DNA of 64,000 bases from Schistocephalus solidus (taxonomy: Eukaryota; Platyhelminthes; Cestoda; Diphyllobothriidea; Diphyllobothriidae): NCBI GenBank assembly GCA_017591395.1, contig WEDG01009040.1, positions 38,960-102,959 of the forward strand. The letters are read 5' to 3'. A model generated the notes under the pieces. That model was not told the DNA's origin, ran no database searches, and was given only the letters and a program-made list of their open reading frames with translations. The translations under genes and the position numbers were made by a program. Position 1 is the stretch's first letter, and each line of letters starts with the position of its first letter. Of the stretch, positions 32,929 through 44,664 are shown piece by piece.

Positions 32929-33708
32929 TTTCATGTGCCAGCCGCCACCCAGCACGGAATACAATGCTCCCCGAATCCATGTCAACGGTGCTCAACTCAA
33001 AAATGTGGAAAACTTCGCTTATCTGGGAAGGACGTTGTCACGTAACACGAGAATCGATGAAGAGGTTGCCCAACGGATCTCCAAAGCCAGTCAAGCCTTC
33101 GGCCGGCTGCAGGCCTCCGTGTGGAATCGCCACGGTATTCGCCTCAACACCAAACTGAAGATGTACAAGGCCGTTGTCTTTACGGCACTCCTTTATGGAG
33201 TGCAGACCTGGACCGTCTACTCGAACCAAGCAAGGAAGCTGAATCACTTCCATCTCAGCTGCCTCCGCAGAATACTGAAGCTGAGATATGAAGACAGGAT
33301 CCCGGACGTGGAAGTCCAGGAGCGGACCGGAATCCTCCGCATTCACACCGTACTGAGGCAAGTGCAACTGCGATGGAGCGGCCACCTGGTGAGAATGGAC
33401 GATGAGCGACTTCCCAAACGACTTTTCTACGGAGATGTCGCTACGGGTGCTCGCCGACAGGGAGGTCAAAAACGACGCTACAAGGACACTTTGAAGAAAT
33501 CACTGAAGCAACTACAAATCAACCCGGTGACCTGGGAGGACCTCGCCCAGAATAGACCGGTCTGGAGAAGATCCATGGAGATTGGTGCAGCAATCTACGA
33601 AGCCACCCGGATCGCCGCTGCCAAGGCCAAACGGGTGGCTCGCAAGTCACGAGCACAGCGGATCAACGCCGCCAATGCCCGAGCCCTGCCAACGTGCCCA
33701 CGCTGTTA
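32929..33708 (+). pseudogene. 5'-truncated LINE copy C: RT C-terminal part
   Basis: An open frame of about 260 codons starts inside the RT at [17 protein letters not shown]. It runs through [98 protein letters not shown] and [20 protein letters not shown] to finger 1 (CPRC). A TAA (33707-33709) then falls inside finger 1. This is the least damaged example of the connector region in the window. 5' truncation is the usual outcome of incomplete LINE reverse transcription. Confidence 0.9.
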
Positions 33709-34582
33709 ACGCACCTTCCGTGCACGAATCGGCCTGGTTGGACATCTTCAAACTCAATGCAACAAAAATCCCACAACATCAACCTCTGCCACACCTGCCT
33801 CAGACCCCACGAAGACGACCACCCCAACCACTGATAACAATTTCATCGATGCCCCGCCGCATACGATCACTGACACCCATTCACCCTCCTCCACCCGTTG
33901 TGCCGATCACGGTGACGAACACCACTTGCCCCACTCCCGCCATCTCAGTGGCCACCTCCGACTAACTACCACCTGGGACCTACACACCACCACCACCACC
34001 ACCACCACCACCGCCCCCAGTATCAGCGATGGGGATTCGGTGCCAACCTGTCCCCATTACGATCGCATATTCACCTCACACATTGGCCTGGTCGGTCGCT
34101 TGCGAATCCATCACACATACTGGCGAACTAGTGCCAGGAGCCCCAACACATAGCAGAGCCCGCTTCCTCCAATGCCCTCACTGCCCCCGCGCATTCACTC
34201 ACCGCATGGGCCTGCTCGGTCACGTACGCATCCACGAAAGCGGAATCCACCGCGATGCCAACACATGTAACATACCTCGCGCACCCATCAACACTTCCCG
34301 CAGTCCTCCCGTGAGCGTGACTGCCAGTACGAGCAGCAAAGCCCCCTCCCAGACTCAGCACCTCCCGATCTATCTTTTCCTTATTGTCACCGCACATGCA
34401 CATCACGTATCGGCCTGATCGGTCACTTACGAATACATCGCACAGAGACCGGCGAACCAGTGCCAGGAGCACCAACATACAACCGCCGCACCCGTCTCAA
34501 CTGTCCACACTGCCCACGCACATTCACATACCGCATGGGCTTATTAGGTCACATGCGTCTCCATGAAAACCTGTGTTAGAAC
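33709..34582 (+). pseudogene. LINE copy C: zinc-finger region
   Basis: Continues finger 1 (RTFRARIGLVGHLQTQC) after the stop. It then has a Pro/Thr-rich spacer with a CAC-repeat-like patch near 33988-34012, a damaged finger 2 (CPHYDRIFTS), finger 3 (CPHCPRAFTHRMGLLGHVRI), remains of finger 4 around 34378-34440, and finger 5 (CPHCPRTF...MGLLGHMRLH) near 34505-34566. Frame changes separate the pairs. The order and spacing follow copy A. Confidence 0.85.
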
Positions 34583-35417
34583 AGCGCCGGCTATACCACA
34601 ACATTACATCTCCCCTCATCAGACTCTGCATCTCACATAATCACCCGCAACACTATACAAAAAATGTATATCTGATTGAGAGGAAAGTATGATCCACAGA
34701 TCCTTCTCCATGTCGCTCCTCTGCTGCATGTGCGATCTGAGCTTGAGAATATAACGGTGCAATAAGCGCCGCGGGTTGAATAGTTTCCAACGGACAATTA
34801 CACTCAGACTTCGCAGTCAGTCCAATGTGTGTTGTGTGGAGTGGCTGACTGATGGTCTGAGAGTCAGGCTGCGATGGCTCCTTCTTACCGTGATCTCTGG
34901 CTATCTCACACATGTGAGATGTAAGCCGTTAAACCCACTGTTGTGTGAAATCCTGGTGCTTGTGTTTGGGGGGCCAGGTCGTGTACGTTGTACACGTAGA
35001 CGAGGTCATCAGCAGCTACACCCACTCCTGCATTAGATGACTGACCGGCTTGGACGGTGGTCTGATTGTGGGGGTGGGGGAGAGAGTTAGGTCGACGGCT
35101 CAACGTATTTTCCTCACTATCAACAATCTGACGCGCTTAAAACTATCATGGTGCGCTAAAAGCCGTGGCTTGGAAGGTTGCCAACTGAGGGGATAACTCG
35201 GACTGCACTGTCAGCCCAATGTGCGTGTGGTTAGAGTGGCTGACTGGCGGACTGAGAGTCAGGTTGCAATGGCTCCTTCTTAATGTGGCCTTTGTGGCAT
35301 TCACACTCCGTGGGATCCGAGCCAGTCCTCGTTGTGTTGTCGTGTTGTTGTTTGCGTTGGACCACAGTGCCAGGGCCTGCGCCCTCTCTCATCTCCGGTC
35401 TTCTTTACTTTGTCTTG
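34583..35417 (+). repeat. 3' tail modules of LINE copy C
   Basis: Two hairpin-type modules (around 34745 and 35145: 'atggtgcgctaaaagccgtg') each lead into 'gtgtggagtggctgactg' and 'gagagtcaggctgc/gcaatg' sequence. A partial T unit follows (35370-35415, 'cctgcgccctctctcatctc'). At 35418 the next T unit is inverted. Confidence 0.65.
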
Positions 35418-36190
35418 ACACTGGAGCCACCGCATGCTCCACAGAAGGCTGGTGAAGGGACGGTGACTTGTGCGCTAATTAGTTTTAAGTGATAGTAGAC
35501 TTGCACTGCATCTACCGCACTCTCTCTTCCTTTACTCGCCTGTGCCCAGTGTCAAGACATAGTCAAGAAGATCGAAGGTGGGGTCGAGCGCAGGTGAATC
35601 ATATTTCAACATAGCCGTAAATGCCAACAGTGGGGGGGTGTGGCATGTGCCGACATGTACACGTGACCACGTTTGGTACGTGTACTCCCCATGTTAGGGA
35701 GTTCATCCGAAATAAGAATAACGCCTGCCGTACCCTGATTTGACCCCGTGTTGGTGCAATGCATCTAATACGTAGCCCGTTTAGGGAGCATGACCGACAT
35801 CCACGCACACCCAACAGTTCGACCGTCGTAGTCCAACGATGTCCACCGTATGCTCCATGGGAAAGTGAAGCAGGGACGGTGACTTGCGCGTGATTTAGTT
35901 TAAAGTGATAGTAGACTTGCGCTGCATCTACCGCACTCTCTCCTCCTCCCCCACCTGAGCCCGGTGTCAAGACAGAGTCAAGAAGACCGGAGGCGGGAGA
36001 GGACGCAGGTGGCTGGCGCGGCCGGGTCCCCCAAATCCTAGCCGCCCCTAGGCGTGCCACCACACCTCCATGTTCGGCATTTGTTATGGGAGCGCAACCC
36101 GAATAACACCTGCCGTGCCCTAATGTGGCCCCCGTGTTGGTCCAACGCATCTACCACGTGGCCCGTTTAGGGGGCACCCAAATAGACCCA
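35418..36190 (-). repeat. tandem T-J-T-J tail array, minus strand
   Basis: Two T units share 'gtgatagtagacttgc' at 35488 and 35906, a period of about 420 bp. They alternate with J segments that contain 'cccgtttagggggcac'-type and 'ccatgttcggcatttgttat'-type sequence. The array faces the plus-strand tail of copy C head to head. The 183-codon frame across it is a by-product. Confidence 0.7.
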
Positions 36191-36289
36191 GACTGCGACT
36201 CAATGTCTGTGAGCATGATCGTAAGTTTAGAAAGGGGTGACTGGTATATGTTCGTGCTTCTGACCCTTGCTCTCCGGTCTCGGTGCGAG

Positions 36290-37260
36290 GGATTAGCGAG
36301 ACCCGGACCAGGCCAATGCGGGCTGTAAATGTGCGGTGGCAATATGGGCAGGGGAAGTTGGTAGCAGTTATGTTGGCGGCGGTAGTGATGCTGATTGTGG
36401 TGGCTGCACTGGTAGCGGAGGAGTCTGTAGTGCTGGACCGAGATGGCTCATGCAGCGTTGGAATGTCTTAGAACATTATGCAAAGGTGATGCTTGTGTAA
36501 AGGTGAATGTCGCTGTCCCAGGCAGTGGTTCGCTGGCCTCAGTGCAATGAAGTCGCAATTGACTGACCGGTCCGATATGCGATGTGAAAATGCAATCGCA
36601 ATGAGAATAGGCTGAAATCGAGTTTGTATTGTTGATGTGAGGAGCGACGTTGGTGGTGGGTGTCAAAATAGGCGTCATAGGGTCCCGGATAACGGTGAAA
36701 CTGGAGGCGTTTTTGGAGTATGTACGTTAAGTTACCTTTTTTAATTACAGGGAGTCCAGAAATGCCCGACCAAGCCGATCCGTACGCGGAATGTCGGTTG
36801 ACAACGTGGACACGATGGAAGGGGTTGGGTGTTGCCATTTTTGGTTTGCATCGCTTGAGATTTTTGAGCAGCTCTTTTGGCTTTGGCAGCGGTAATCTGG
36901 TTGGTTTCGTAGAGTGTTATTGCTGTCCTGCCTGTTCTTCATCAGACCGGTCAATTCTGTCGAGGTCCTCTCAGGTCACCGAATCGTTTTTTGAGGTGGT
37001 TGAGGGAAGATTTCAGAGTGTTCTTGCTACGTCGTTTCTACCATCCTTGTCGGTGAGCACTCGTAGCGACCTCGCCGTACAAGAATCGCCGGCGTAGGTG
37101 ATCGTAAACCATCCTCGCGAGATGGCCATTCCAGCACAGATGTAGTTGCCTCATCGTGGCGTGGATGTCGAGGACTCCAGTCCGTTTCAGTACTTCTATG
37201 TCGAGGGTCCTGTCCTGCCACCTCAGCTTTAGTTGGCACCAGAGCTTCCTAGCTTTTGTG
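36290..37260 (-). pseudogene. decayed LINE fragment: connector and fingers
   Basis: Minus-strand traces occur in family order. 37239-37030 resembles the RWQDR, LEW and LVRM connector in broken frames. The Q-K rich KAKRAARKS counterpart lies at 36910-36880. A finger 1 relic (SAYGSAWSGISGLP) is near 36780, and a finger 2 relic (YSHCDCIFTSHIGPVSQLRL) near 36600. Stops and frameshifts are everywhere, so it is older than copies A-C. Confidence 0.65.
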
Positions 37261-37494
37261 GCATAAGACTATCCAGACCCATGGGGTAGCATCATCAGAA
37301 CTTGCGTTTTGTGTTGAGGAGCAGATCGCGGCGGTTTCAGACTGAGACCCGCAGCTGGCCGGATGCCTGGCTGACCTTGGAGGTACGGTTCGCTACTTCG
37401 TTCTCGATCTCGATGTTGTTTGAGATTGTATTGCCTGGTTAGGTGAAGTTAGCTCTCCTAACCAGCAAACCAGAATAGGAAGACCCCGAGTAAA

Positions 37495-37800
37495 GTAATA
37501 AGGATGGTTTTACGCATAATTCCTGGAATGGCAAATATTCCCTTGTCCTAACGCTAACACTAGTCCTATTTGAAACCTAAACCATAGTCCGAATCTTAAC
37601 CATAAACCTAAAACCCAAACCCACAGTTAACAATAACCATGAACTTAAACCTACACCTACCCCTAACTAAGCTTATGGTTCACCTTAACCCTAACCCTAA
37701 ACTTAACCCCATTTTCGCTGGAGTTTTGCGCCAACAGGAGGTTTTGCAGGCGGTTTCTGTTGTGTTCTGTTGTCTATACGGGGGGCTATGCAAGTCATCT
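37495..37800. mobile_element. telomere-like MITE (M1), partial
   Basis: The interior runs 'aacgctaacactagtcctat' to 'ccttaaccctaaccctaaac', then 'tttcgctggagttttgcgcc' and a decayed terminal repeat ('ctatgcaagtcatctt'). It matches the 60430 copy in the same orientation and the reverse complement of the 30907 copy. Confidence 0.65.
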
Positions 37801-37864
37801 TGGCCTGAATCGGTCCACCGATGCGAGTCGAGGTCCAGTCATGTTGATTCTGGGTGTAGTGGGT

Positions 37865-38320
37865 GCGTCCACTGGGCCTGGTCGGTCACTTGCGAATCCA
37901 TCGTACAGAGACTGGTGAACCAGTGCCTGGAGCACCAACACACAGCAGAGATCGCCGCCTCCACTGTCCTCACTGTCCTTGCGCATCCACTCATCGCATG
38001 GGCCTATACGGTCACATGCGCATCTATGACAGCGGAATTCCCCGCAATGCACACCCTCCACTCCTGTCATTCTTACCGCCACTGCCACCCCACTACCATG
38101 AACGACATCCCCCAGCCTCCCAATGTACCCTGCCCACACTGCGCCCGCAACTTCAACTCACGCATCGGCCTGATCGGTCACCTGCGAATACATCGTACGG
38201 AGATTGGTGAACCATAAATACAGTCGACGCGCCCGCCTCCACTGTCCCTCACTGCTCCCTGCACATTTACACACCGCATGGACCTATAAGGACAAATGCG
38301 CCTCCACGACAACCTGCGGT
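37865..38320 (+). pseudogene. truncated LINE copy D: fingers 2-5 only
   Basis: Starts inside finger 2 (LVGHLRIHRTETGEP), then finger 3 with Cys-to-Ser damage (CPHCPCAST...GLYGHMRI), a spacer, finger 4 intact in the frame of 37639 (CPHCARNFNSRIGLIGHLRI), and finger 5 damaged near 38240-38300. The tail follows without a gap. It is a typical 5'-truncated LINE insertion. Confidence 0.85.
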
Positions 38321-39200
38321 AAACCACCAGAGGCTAATCCATATCAGTGCACACTAACGACACCAATACATGGACAACACCCTCACCATTATCACGTACC
38401 TGAGAATATCACGGTTTCATAGAAAGCGTGGCTTGGAAGGCTGCCAATCTGACGTTTACATCAGACCACACCGTCGGCCAAGTGTATGTGCTGTGTGTGT
38501 CGAGTGACTGACCAGTGGACTGGGACTCAGACGGTGATGGCTCTTCTATATCCCCCGAGTAAGTAAATCCTGGTGTGTGCTTTATGAAGGCCAGGTCGTG
38601 CTGTGGCGCGCGAAGACGGGTACGCCGACCCGTCAGCCAATGCGCCCACTCCCGCCTCAGATAACTGACTGGCTCGGATGGTGGTCTGATTGTGGGGGTG
38701 GGGGAGAGAGTGAGGTCAACAAATCAGCGCATTTTCCTCACTATAAAAAATCGGACGCGCTTGAAACCATCATGGTGCCATAAAATCCGTGGTTTGGAAG
38801 GTTGCAAACTGACGGGGACATTCGGACCGCGTGGTCAGCCCAGTGTGTGTTTTGTGTGGAGTGGCTCACTGGCGGACTGAGTGTCAGGCTGCAGTGGCTC
38901 CTTTTTAATGTGGCCTCTATGGCAATCCCAGTCCGTGGGATCCGAGCCAGGTGTGACGGTACAACCAGGGGCGGCTCCGGCCGCGCCAGCCACCTGCGCC
39001 CTCTCCCATCTCCGGTCTTCTTGACTCTGTCGTGACACCGGGCTTAGGTGGGGGAGGAGGAGAGAGTGTGGTAGATGCAACGCAAGTCTACTATCACTTT
39101 AAACTAAATCACGCGCAAGTCACTCTCCCTGCACCACCCTTCGTGGAGCATACGGTGGACATTGTCGAAATCGACGGTCGAACAGTCGTGGGTGCGTCCG
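38321..39200 (+). repeat. 3' tail of LINE copy D (hairpin modules plus T unit)
   Basis: Contains 'gagaatatcacggtttcata', the 'cgtgctgtggcgcgcgaaga' block shared with copy A (19143) and copy E (44927), a second hairpin module at 38765, and a full T unit at 38935-39195 with its gggggaggaggag core. It shows the complete tail order. Confidence 0.8.
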
Positions 39201-39254
39201 CTAGTACTGATTGATAAATGACCACCGCCTTCGCTCCGACGATGGTTCCTTCTT

Positions 39255-39780
39255 ATTTAATGTGGCGGAAGATGAAAAGATGCATATCCACCTCAGTCCT
39301 CATGTTGTGTGCGCAGTCGTCTGCGAAGAGGAGGTCGTGAACAGTGGTTGTGGGTGTTCGCGTTGATGGCTTCATACATCGGATGTCACGAGGCCGGCCA
39401 TCCTTCCTGTAGGAGATGTCGATGCCAGGGCGCTACTCGCAGTAGACCTCCATAATTATGAGAGAGCACATGAGGCTGTGGAGGGTAGGAGCACGTACAC
39501 AGCCCTGCTTGACTCCCCTGGTTACTGCAAATGCTTCTGAGGCTGCCCCATTGTTCGTGGCGTGCACCATTATCTCGTCATGGAGTCGACGGTCCACGTA
39601 AGAATGAAGCGCTCGGAACACCCGAACTTCTGCGTAATTTTCCTGAGTCCGTCGCGATTCAATGTGTTGAAGGTTTTTTTCAGGTCTACGAAGGTATTCT
39701 AGAGGCTGGTCCACAGTTCCTGGACTTGGAGTTGACCACATGCACGAACACACGTGCGTTCACCCGATAGGTCACGAGTT
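39255..39780 (-). pseudogene. diverged RTE-type RT fragment
   Basis: The minus strand has a decayed LNTFNT-type block, then VDRRLHDEIMVHATNNGAAS, EAFAVTRGVKQGCVRAP (motif B), HSLMCSL, and after a stop a region equivalent to TTTVHDLLFADDCA (catalytic FADD near 39325). It aligns with the palm of copies A and B but is more diverged, so it may be from another subfamily. Confidence 0.75.
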
Positions 39781-41039
39781 CGCCTAATCAACAGATTTCG
39801 CCCAAATCGGTGTTTGTGGCCGCCCTCCGCCCGGATTCCCGGAACTATGCATGCGAGTTTGCTATCAGATGTCTTCAAATAGGGGAAAATGTGTTTGCCT
39901 CTCTCTGGACATGCTGTTGGCCTTCTGGGGATAAACTGAGTGCAGGTTTCTTTCCCACAAGCAACACCTTACCAGTGTCAATAGCTCGACCGTTTTGGTC
40001 CGCCTGCTTATTTTTGGGCACGGTTGGATTATTAATAAGGCGCCTTACTTATATTGAAAATACTAGCTAACGACTCATGCGGCACTCCTTCCGCTGCAAG
40101 TTTCCGTATTCGTTCCTAGTCAACTGCAAATAGAAATTGTTTGAGCAAAGTTCGCGTATGGCGTAAGAGAGAAAAGAGACGGTGTGTCGCGGCTTCTCAT
40201 ATACGTTTGCTTACGATCCCAATTACCTGTGGGGTAATAGAAAGTACAGTCACGCAAGTTTTTCAATGATTTTTTGACAAAAAATGTCATAAATTTACGA
40301 AACTGAATTTTTAAAACTGAATCCATCCTTTTTCCCGAAAACAATGTAGTTTTTAATACCTGCATTTACTTGATTTTGGTGCACTCAAAGTCACATTTTC
40401 CGTCTTTGAAGGGCTATATTGAAAATTTTTCTAGCTTGTATTAATGTACGTCTATTTTTTAATGCGTACAAACAAGAGGGCTGGATCCCTCGTTTTCTGT
40501 AGCATAGGAAGACTCCTGGAAATTACGAAACGCTGGACTTGTCCCAATTCTACCCCATTTTGCGTTCAATAAACAGATGTAAAATGAACTCTTCTTTAGT
40601 AATCAGCTTTGTGCATCTCAAATCAATAGGGCAGTAATAATTTCACGAGTTAGGCAATCTACTGCATCTTTTTGATAAGAGCGTATCACAAGGCAGCTGC
40701 AAAGTCCGTGTAGTAGGCAAAAGACGTTATTCACGGTTCCCATATGCTGACTCGAGACGAGTATGGACAGTCCAGTTTACCTGCCCGTAGTGCCTGGCAC
40801 ACGAACCCTCGAGTGTTTTCATATCCAGTTAAAAGTGGCTTTTTGTAGGCCTTGTATTAGCAATTTGATACCGGTCTATCACTTGCATTTCATTTGCAGC
40901 CTTCAATGGTATTTTTTATAAAGTTCTTGACTGGACTTCGTTAAAACTTCAAAAATCTCCCCTTGGGATTTGCACCTGCAAACCAGTCAGTTGGACAAAG
41001 CTCCATGCTTTCGCAGGAGGAAGAAAAAAGTATTAATTT
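39781..41039. other. no gene recognised; possible M2 end near 40640-40680
   Basis: 'cacgagttaggcaatctact' at 40650 resembles the right end of the M2 elements, but the left arm could not be identified. Frames are at most 86 codons and unrecognised. Confidence 0.4.
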
Positions 41040-41345
41040 GGATAGGGGATCCTCACTGATCGCTTTATGGAACATACTCCTCCCGTGGTGCTTAGGACAT
41101 TGGTCTAGGGCTCCGTATACAGTCCTACAGTGACCGCTAATATGTTCAGAGAACGAATATTTCATGCTGGAATTTGAACAGGATATATTTGGTTATTGAA
41201 TCTAAAACTGCACCGATTGAGCCACGAGCTCATTGTCCTGTAACAGGCGCCGGAAACTTGGAATAAGGCATGGCTGACTGATGAAGGGTAATAAGCCAGA
41301 AACGGTCATCCCCTTCTCCCTTGTCTTTGTCGATGCTCGTTCTCC
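41040..41345 (+). repeat. SINE-C and companion unit, diverged
   Basis: 41040-41140 resembles the companion unit at 48395-48480. 41215-41345 has 'gagccacgagctcattgtcc', then 'ggctgactgatgaagggtaa', 'taagccagaaacggtcatcc' and 'ctcccttgtctttgtcg', the SINE-C 3' body. The tRNA-like middle is mostly deleted. Confidence 0.55.
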
Positions 41346-41909
41346 GCCAATGCAAGAAGGTAGTTCTGAATTTATAGGTTTCATTGTCCTCTCCACACCT
41401 TTTCAACATGTAATATTTCGGCCTGCATCGCCACGCCTCCAAAAAACAGCTGATTAAAAACCAATTAAGACTTTATTTACAAAAATGCAGATACATGACT
41501 AAACTGGAGTGCGATGTATACTGTTCCCTCTAATAGTCAGTTAGTGGTATCACCCTCCAATGCATGCATGGACCGTCCGAATGGGTAAGCAGAAGATATC
41601 TTGACGTCCCGAAAACAAAGTTTTTGTTCCATTTCATCTTCACGCTTTCAGCACAAAGATGTGCCCAGCATCTGCCCTTGTTGCCTGACAAAGGAGAGCT
41701 AGACATTTACTAATTTGGGGAAACAGATTTAGAACGGCAACCTTGTTTAAGGCTGAGTGCAATACAACTAGATTTAGCATCGTCGAGGTACAAACGCATG
41801 TGAGGGTCCTGTGACAAGACCACGGGATCGGCTTAGAGCCAGGGAACGAAGGGCGATTTAATAATTCGTGAATGGAGGTGAAAGTCCGCATTCCAGGTGT
41901 GAGAATAAG

Positions 41910-42409
41910 TGCAGAAGAAGACGAAGGTTGTTTGTTCACCGGAATCATGGCTTTATTCGTCTGAGCTTTCGAACTCTTACTGGAGTCCATCGTCAGAGAT
42001 AAAACAGCAACATAAACGAGTAACATTTATAGGGGGGCAGGGGCCAATCATACAGCAGTGGCACCAGTCCGGAGGGGACTACGCAGGGCCCTGTATTCCG
42101 GCACCAGATCGATAAATCGATTGACCAAGTTCTCATCAGAGACCCAGGCTTCAATCAATTCTCGGCTTGTCTTGCATCTGGCGTGGGCGATGATCTTCGC
42201 GGCTGCGAAGTTAAACTCGTGACCCGTTTCGTAGGTGTGGGCATCTACTTGCGATAAACCGTCACCCCGTCTCACAGCAGACTTATGCTCGTGTATGCGC
42301 GATCCAAGCATACGTCCAGTCTGTCCTGTGTTTTTTGTAGTAAGAGTTCGAAAGCTTAGACGAATAAAGCCGTGATTCCGGTGAACGAACGACCTTCTTC
42401 TTCTTCACT
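41910..42409 (-). mobile_element. Penelope-like element fragment with inverted ~70-bp ends
   Basis: A GIY-YIG-type coding fragment is bracketed by inverted repeats at 41910-41981 and 42339-42409. Read outward, both give 'agtaagagttcgaaagct', 'agacgaataaagcc' and 'gattccggtgaac'. Penelope-like retroelements often have terminal repeats in complex, including inverted, arrangement (established knowledge). The reverse transcriptase is absent. Confidence 0.75.
42048..42345 (-). pseudogene. Penelope-like GIY-YIG endonuclease C-terminal part
   Basis: The minus strand encodes NTGQTGRMLGSRIHEHKSAV, RRGDGLSQVDAHTYETGHEF, NFAAAKIIAHARCKTSRELI and EAWVSDENLVNRFIDLVPEY before an in-frame stop at 42048. 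The R-x-H-E-H block, the TGHEFNF block and the E-AW segment are characteristic of the endonuclease at the C-terminus of Penelope-like elements. The GIY and YIG strands that should precede GQTGR are missing, so it cannot be active. The first half is replaced by the inverted terminal repeat. Confidence 0.85.
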
Positions 42410-44309
42410 TAATAATTCGTTTCAACTTTTAAGTTAGGAGAGCACGAGGCGAGTTGCCCGTGGTGAGAATGAGAGGCAACCGGCCTTCATGGGATTTCAG
42501 AGCTCCACATGTCAAGTAAGCTCGTTTTGAGACGCGGTAATCCAGCTAGTATATTCGACTTACCTCTAAAATGTGAAGCTTCATTGTGATATCATAAACC
42601 TTATATTTTTACTTTCAGATAAAAGTACATATAACAAGCGGTGCATTGGAAGAAAACGGGAACATCCTATTTTCCTAAAAGCCTTTGTCGAGAACGCAAC
42701 GATTTTCATTCACTCCTTGTAACATCTGAGGAGGTAACATCTTAATTATTTGTTTTAATTTTCACTGCCAGCAGTGTATCTCAATTCCGTCAGCTAATGT
42801 ATATTTTTAAATCAGGGATTGGAGATCTCGAAAAGTTTCCTACATAAATAAAGTATCAAATTTTCTACGATCTGTATGCCAAAAAGCGTGATTCGACGTG
42901 GTTCAAGAAAGTTATGAATCATGTTTGCGTATTACAAGTGAAACGACAAATTTACAATGTCATTTCGTGATCCTTTTATTTCATTCTACCTAGCAGGGAT
43001 TTGATACATCTTTTCTAACCCCAGCTCCCTTTTTCAAAAATTGCAACTTTTACTTGATGGCTGTTAGACCTTTGCACATATACGATTCTTTTTATGTCTT
43101 TTTGTATTTCAGGGTTGTAGAACGCCACCTTCGATGCGACAGGGCTAACCTGCACTTCTGCCTACCAGGAGAAAAATCAGTATCATTTATAAATAAAGCA
43201 GGTTCCACCGATTTTAGAATGCATCCGACAAGAAAAGTGACTCAGTCTATAGGTTTACAAATCTATTTTGGGGTTGAAGAACGCTTCCGTTGAAAAAGTC
43301 AATCGTGCTTGAAAAGCCACTGCGATTCCCTTCTTTTCCATAGTCTGGAAAGTCATATTAACGCTGCTCGGCGAATTAATACCATTGTGTCACTGTTAAA
43401 AATCTCAAATGGTATTACAGATATGCGCCGCGGTCTATGTGATCATTACTACAAAGGATTTGCTAATGCTTTCCTTCACTTCCTTCCCTGTTTCTCCCAC
43501 TTGCGAGGACCAGAAAGCTGACGGGTCCGCGTCGCCATACAGCGATCGGCACCTTCCTTCCATCCCCTTCCCCCGTCTCTACCTCTCTCAGTCTCCAAAA
43601 ACACGTGTAGTGGCCTGATTCTGGAGCTCTATCGTCCGAGATCTCTCGCGTCCCGCCTCTACGCACACCCAGTCCGTGACTTTGGGGGACGGGGGGGAGG
43701 GGAGAGGAAGGAGGACCTGGCAACTCGGCCACAGCGCGTTGCGACTGGCGCCATCGTCCCCGCACCCGCCACGCACGAGCCTGCAACACGCTCGCTCCAT
43801 GCAGCCGGGCTTTAATTGGGTCGGCCGGGAGAGGCTGCATAGCGCTCAACGCAACCATAACGCCTTCGGCGTGCGGTCTCGCTACTATCCCTCTCGATGT
43901 GAACTCCCGCAGGTGATGGTGTTCTGCGCGTCATACTGAAGAGGATTTGCGCCTCTTCTCGCAACCTCTATCCCATTTTGATAACTAATAGATAGAGGGT
44001 GTCTTGGAGCTGTGTCCGTAAGTGTACATGCACAAACGCGAATTTTATTCGCGAATTCCTATTTTAACCCCTACAGTGAGGCGAAACGGAGAGACTGCAA
44101 CCTTTGCAAAACATGCTTTTTACGTCACCGCGCTCGCTGTGAATGTTAGTGTTCGTCACGTAAAGTGCTTGACTGGTCTTAATGCAGTGCTTAATTGACG
44201 AACATTCATGATTAGTGTTGTTTACTCTGCTACTGACTTATCAACTTGCTCTCACCTGGCTCAATTTTCCGGCCCTACTGATGGGTTCAGCTTTGGGCAA
44301 CAACGTAAT
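42410..44309. other. no gene recognised
   Basis: AT-rich to about 43400, then GC-richer with G/C runs near 43684-43710. The overlapping frames on both strands at 43463-43939 (up to 131 codons) look compositional and lack a known domain. Confidence 0.45.
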
Positions 44310-44664
44310 ATGCGACCATGTGCATCCATGACAGCGGAATTCACCGCAATGCCGACAACACCGATACACCAAGCACACCCTCCGCTCCTGCCATTCTTAG
44401 CGCCCCTGCCATCCCCACTACCATGAATGACATCCCCCCAGCCTCTCCCGATTTATCCTGACCCCACTGAGCCCGCAACTTCAAATCACGCATCAGCCTG
44501 GTCGGTCACCTGCGAATCCATCGCATGGCGGCTGGTGAACCAGTGCCTGGGGCTCCGACATACAGTCGCCGCGCCCGCCTCCACTGCCCTCACTGCTCCC
44601 GCACATTTACACACCGCATTAGCCTATTGGACACATGTTCCTCCACGACAACCTGCGGTAAACC
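44310..44664 (+). pseudogene. truncated LINE copy E: end of finger 3 through finger 5
   Basis: Begins at the end of finger 3 ('atgtgcatccatgacagcgg', MRIHDSG-equivalent). It continues with the Pro-rich spacer, a finger 4 with a TGA in its first Cys region (near 44458) but NFKSRISLVGHLRIHR intact, the linker GEPVPGAPTYSRRARL, and finger 5 CPHCSRTFTHRISLLD with a lost HMRLH ending. The tail follows. Confidence 0.85.

Noticed and set aside
37670..37720. True telomere or chromosome end from the ccctaaccctaa runs
   Set aside because: Runs are short, degenerate, internal and lie within the M1 repeat family.
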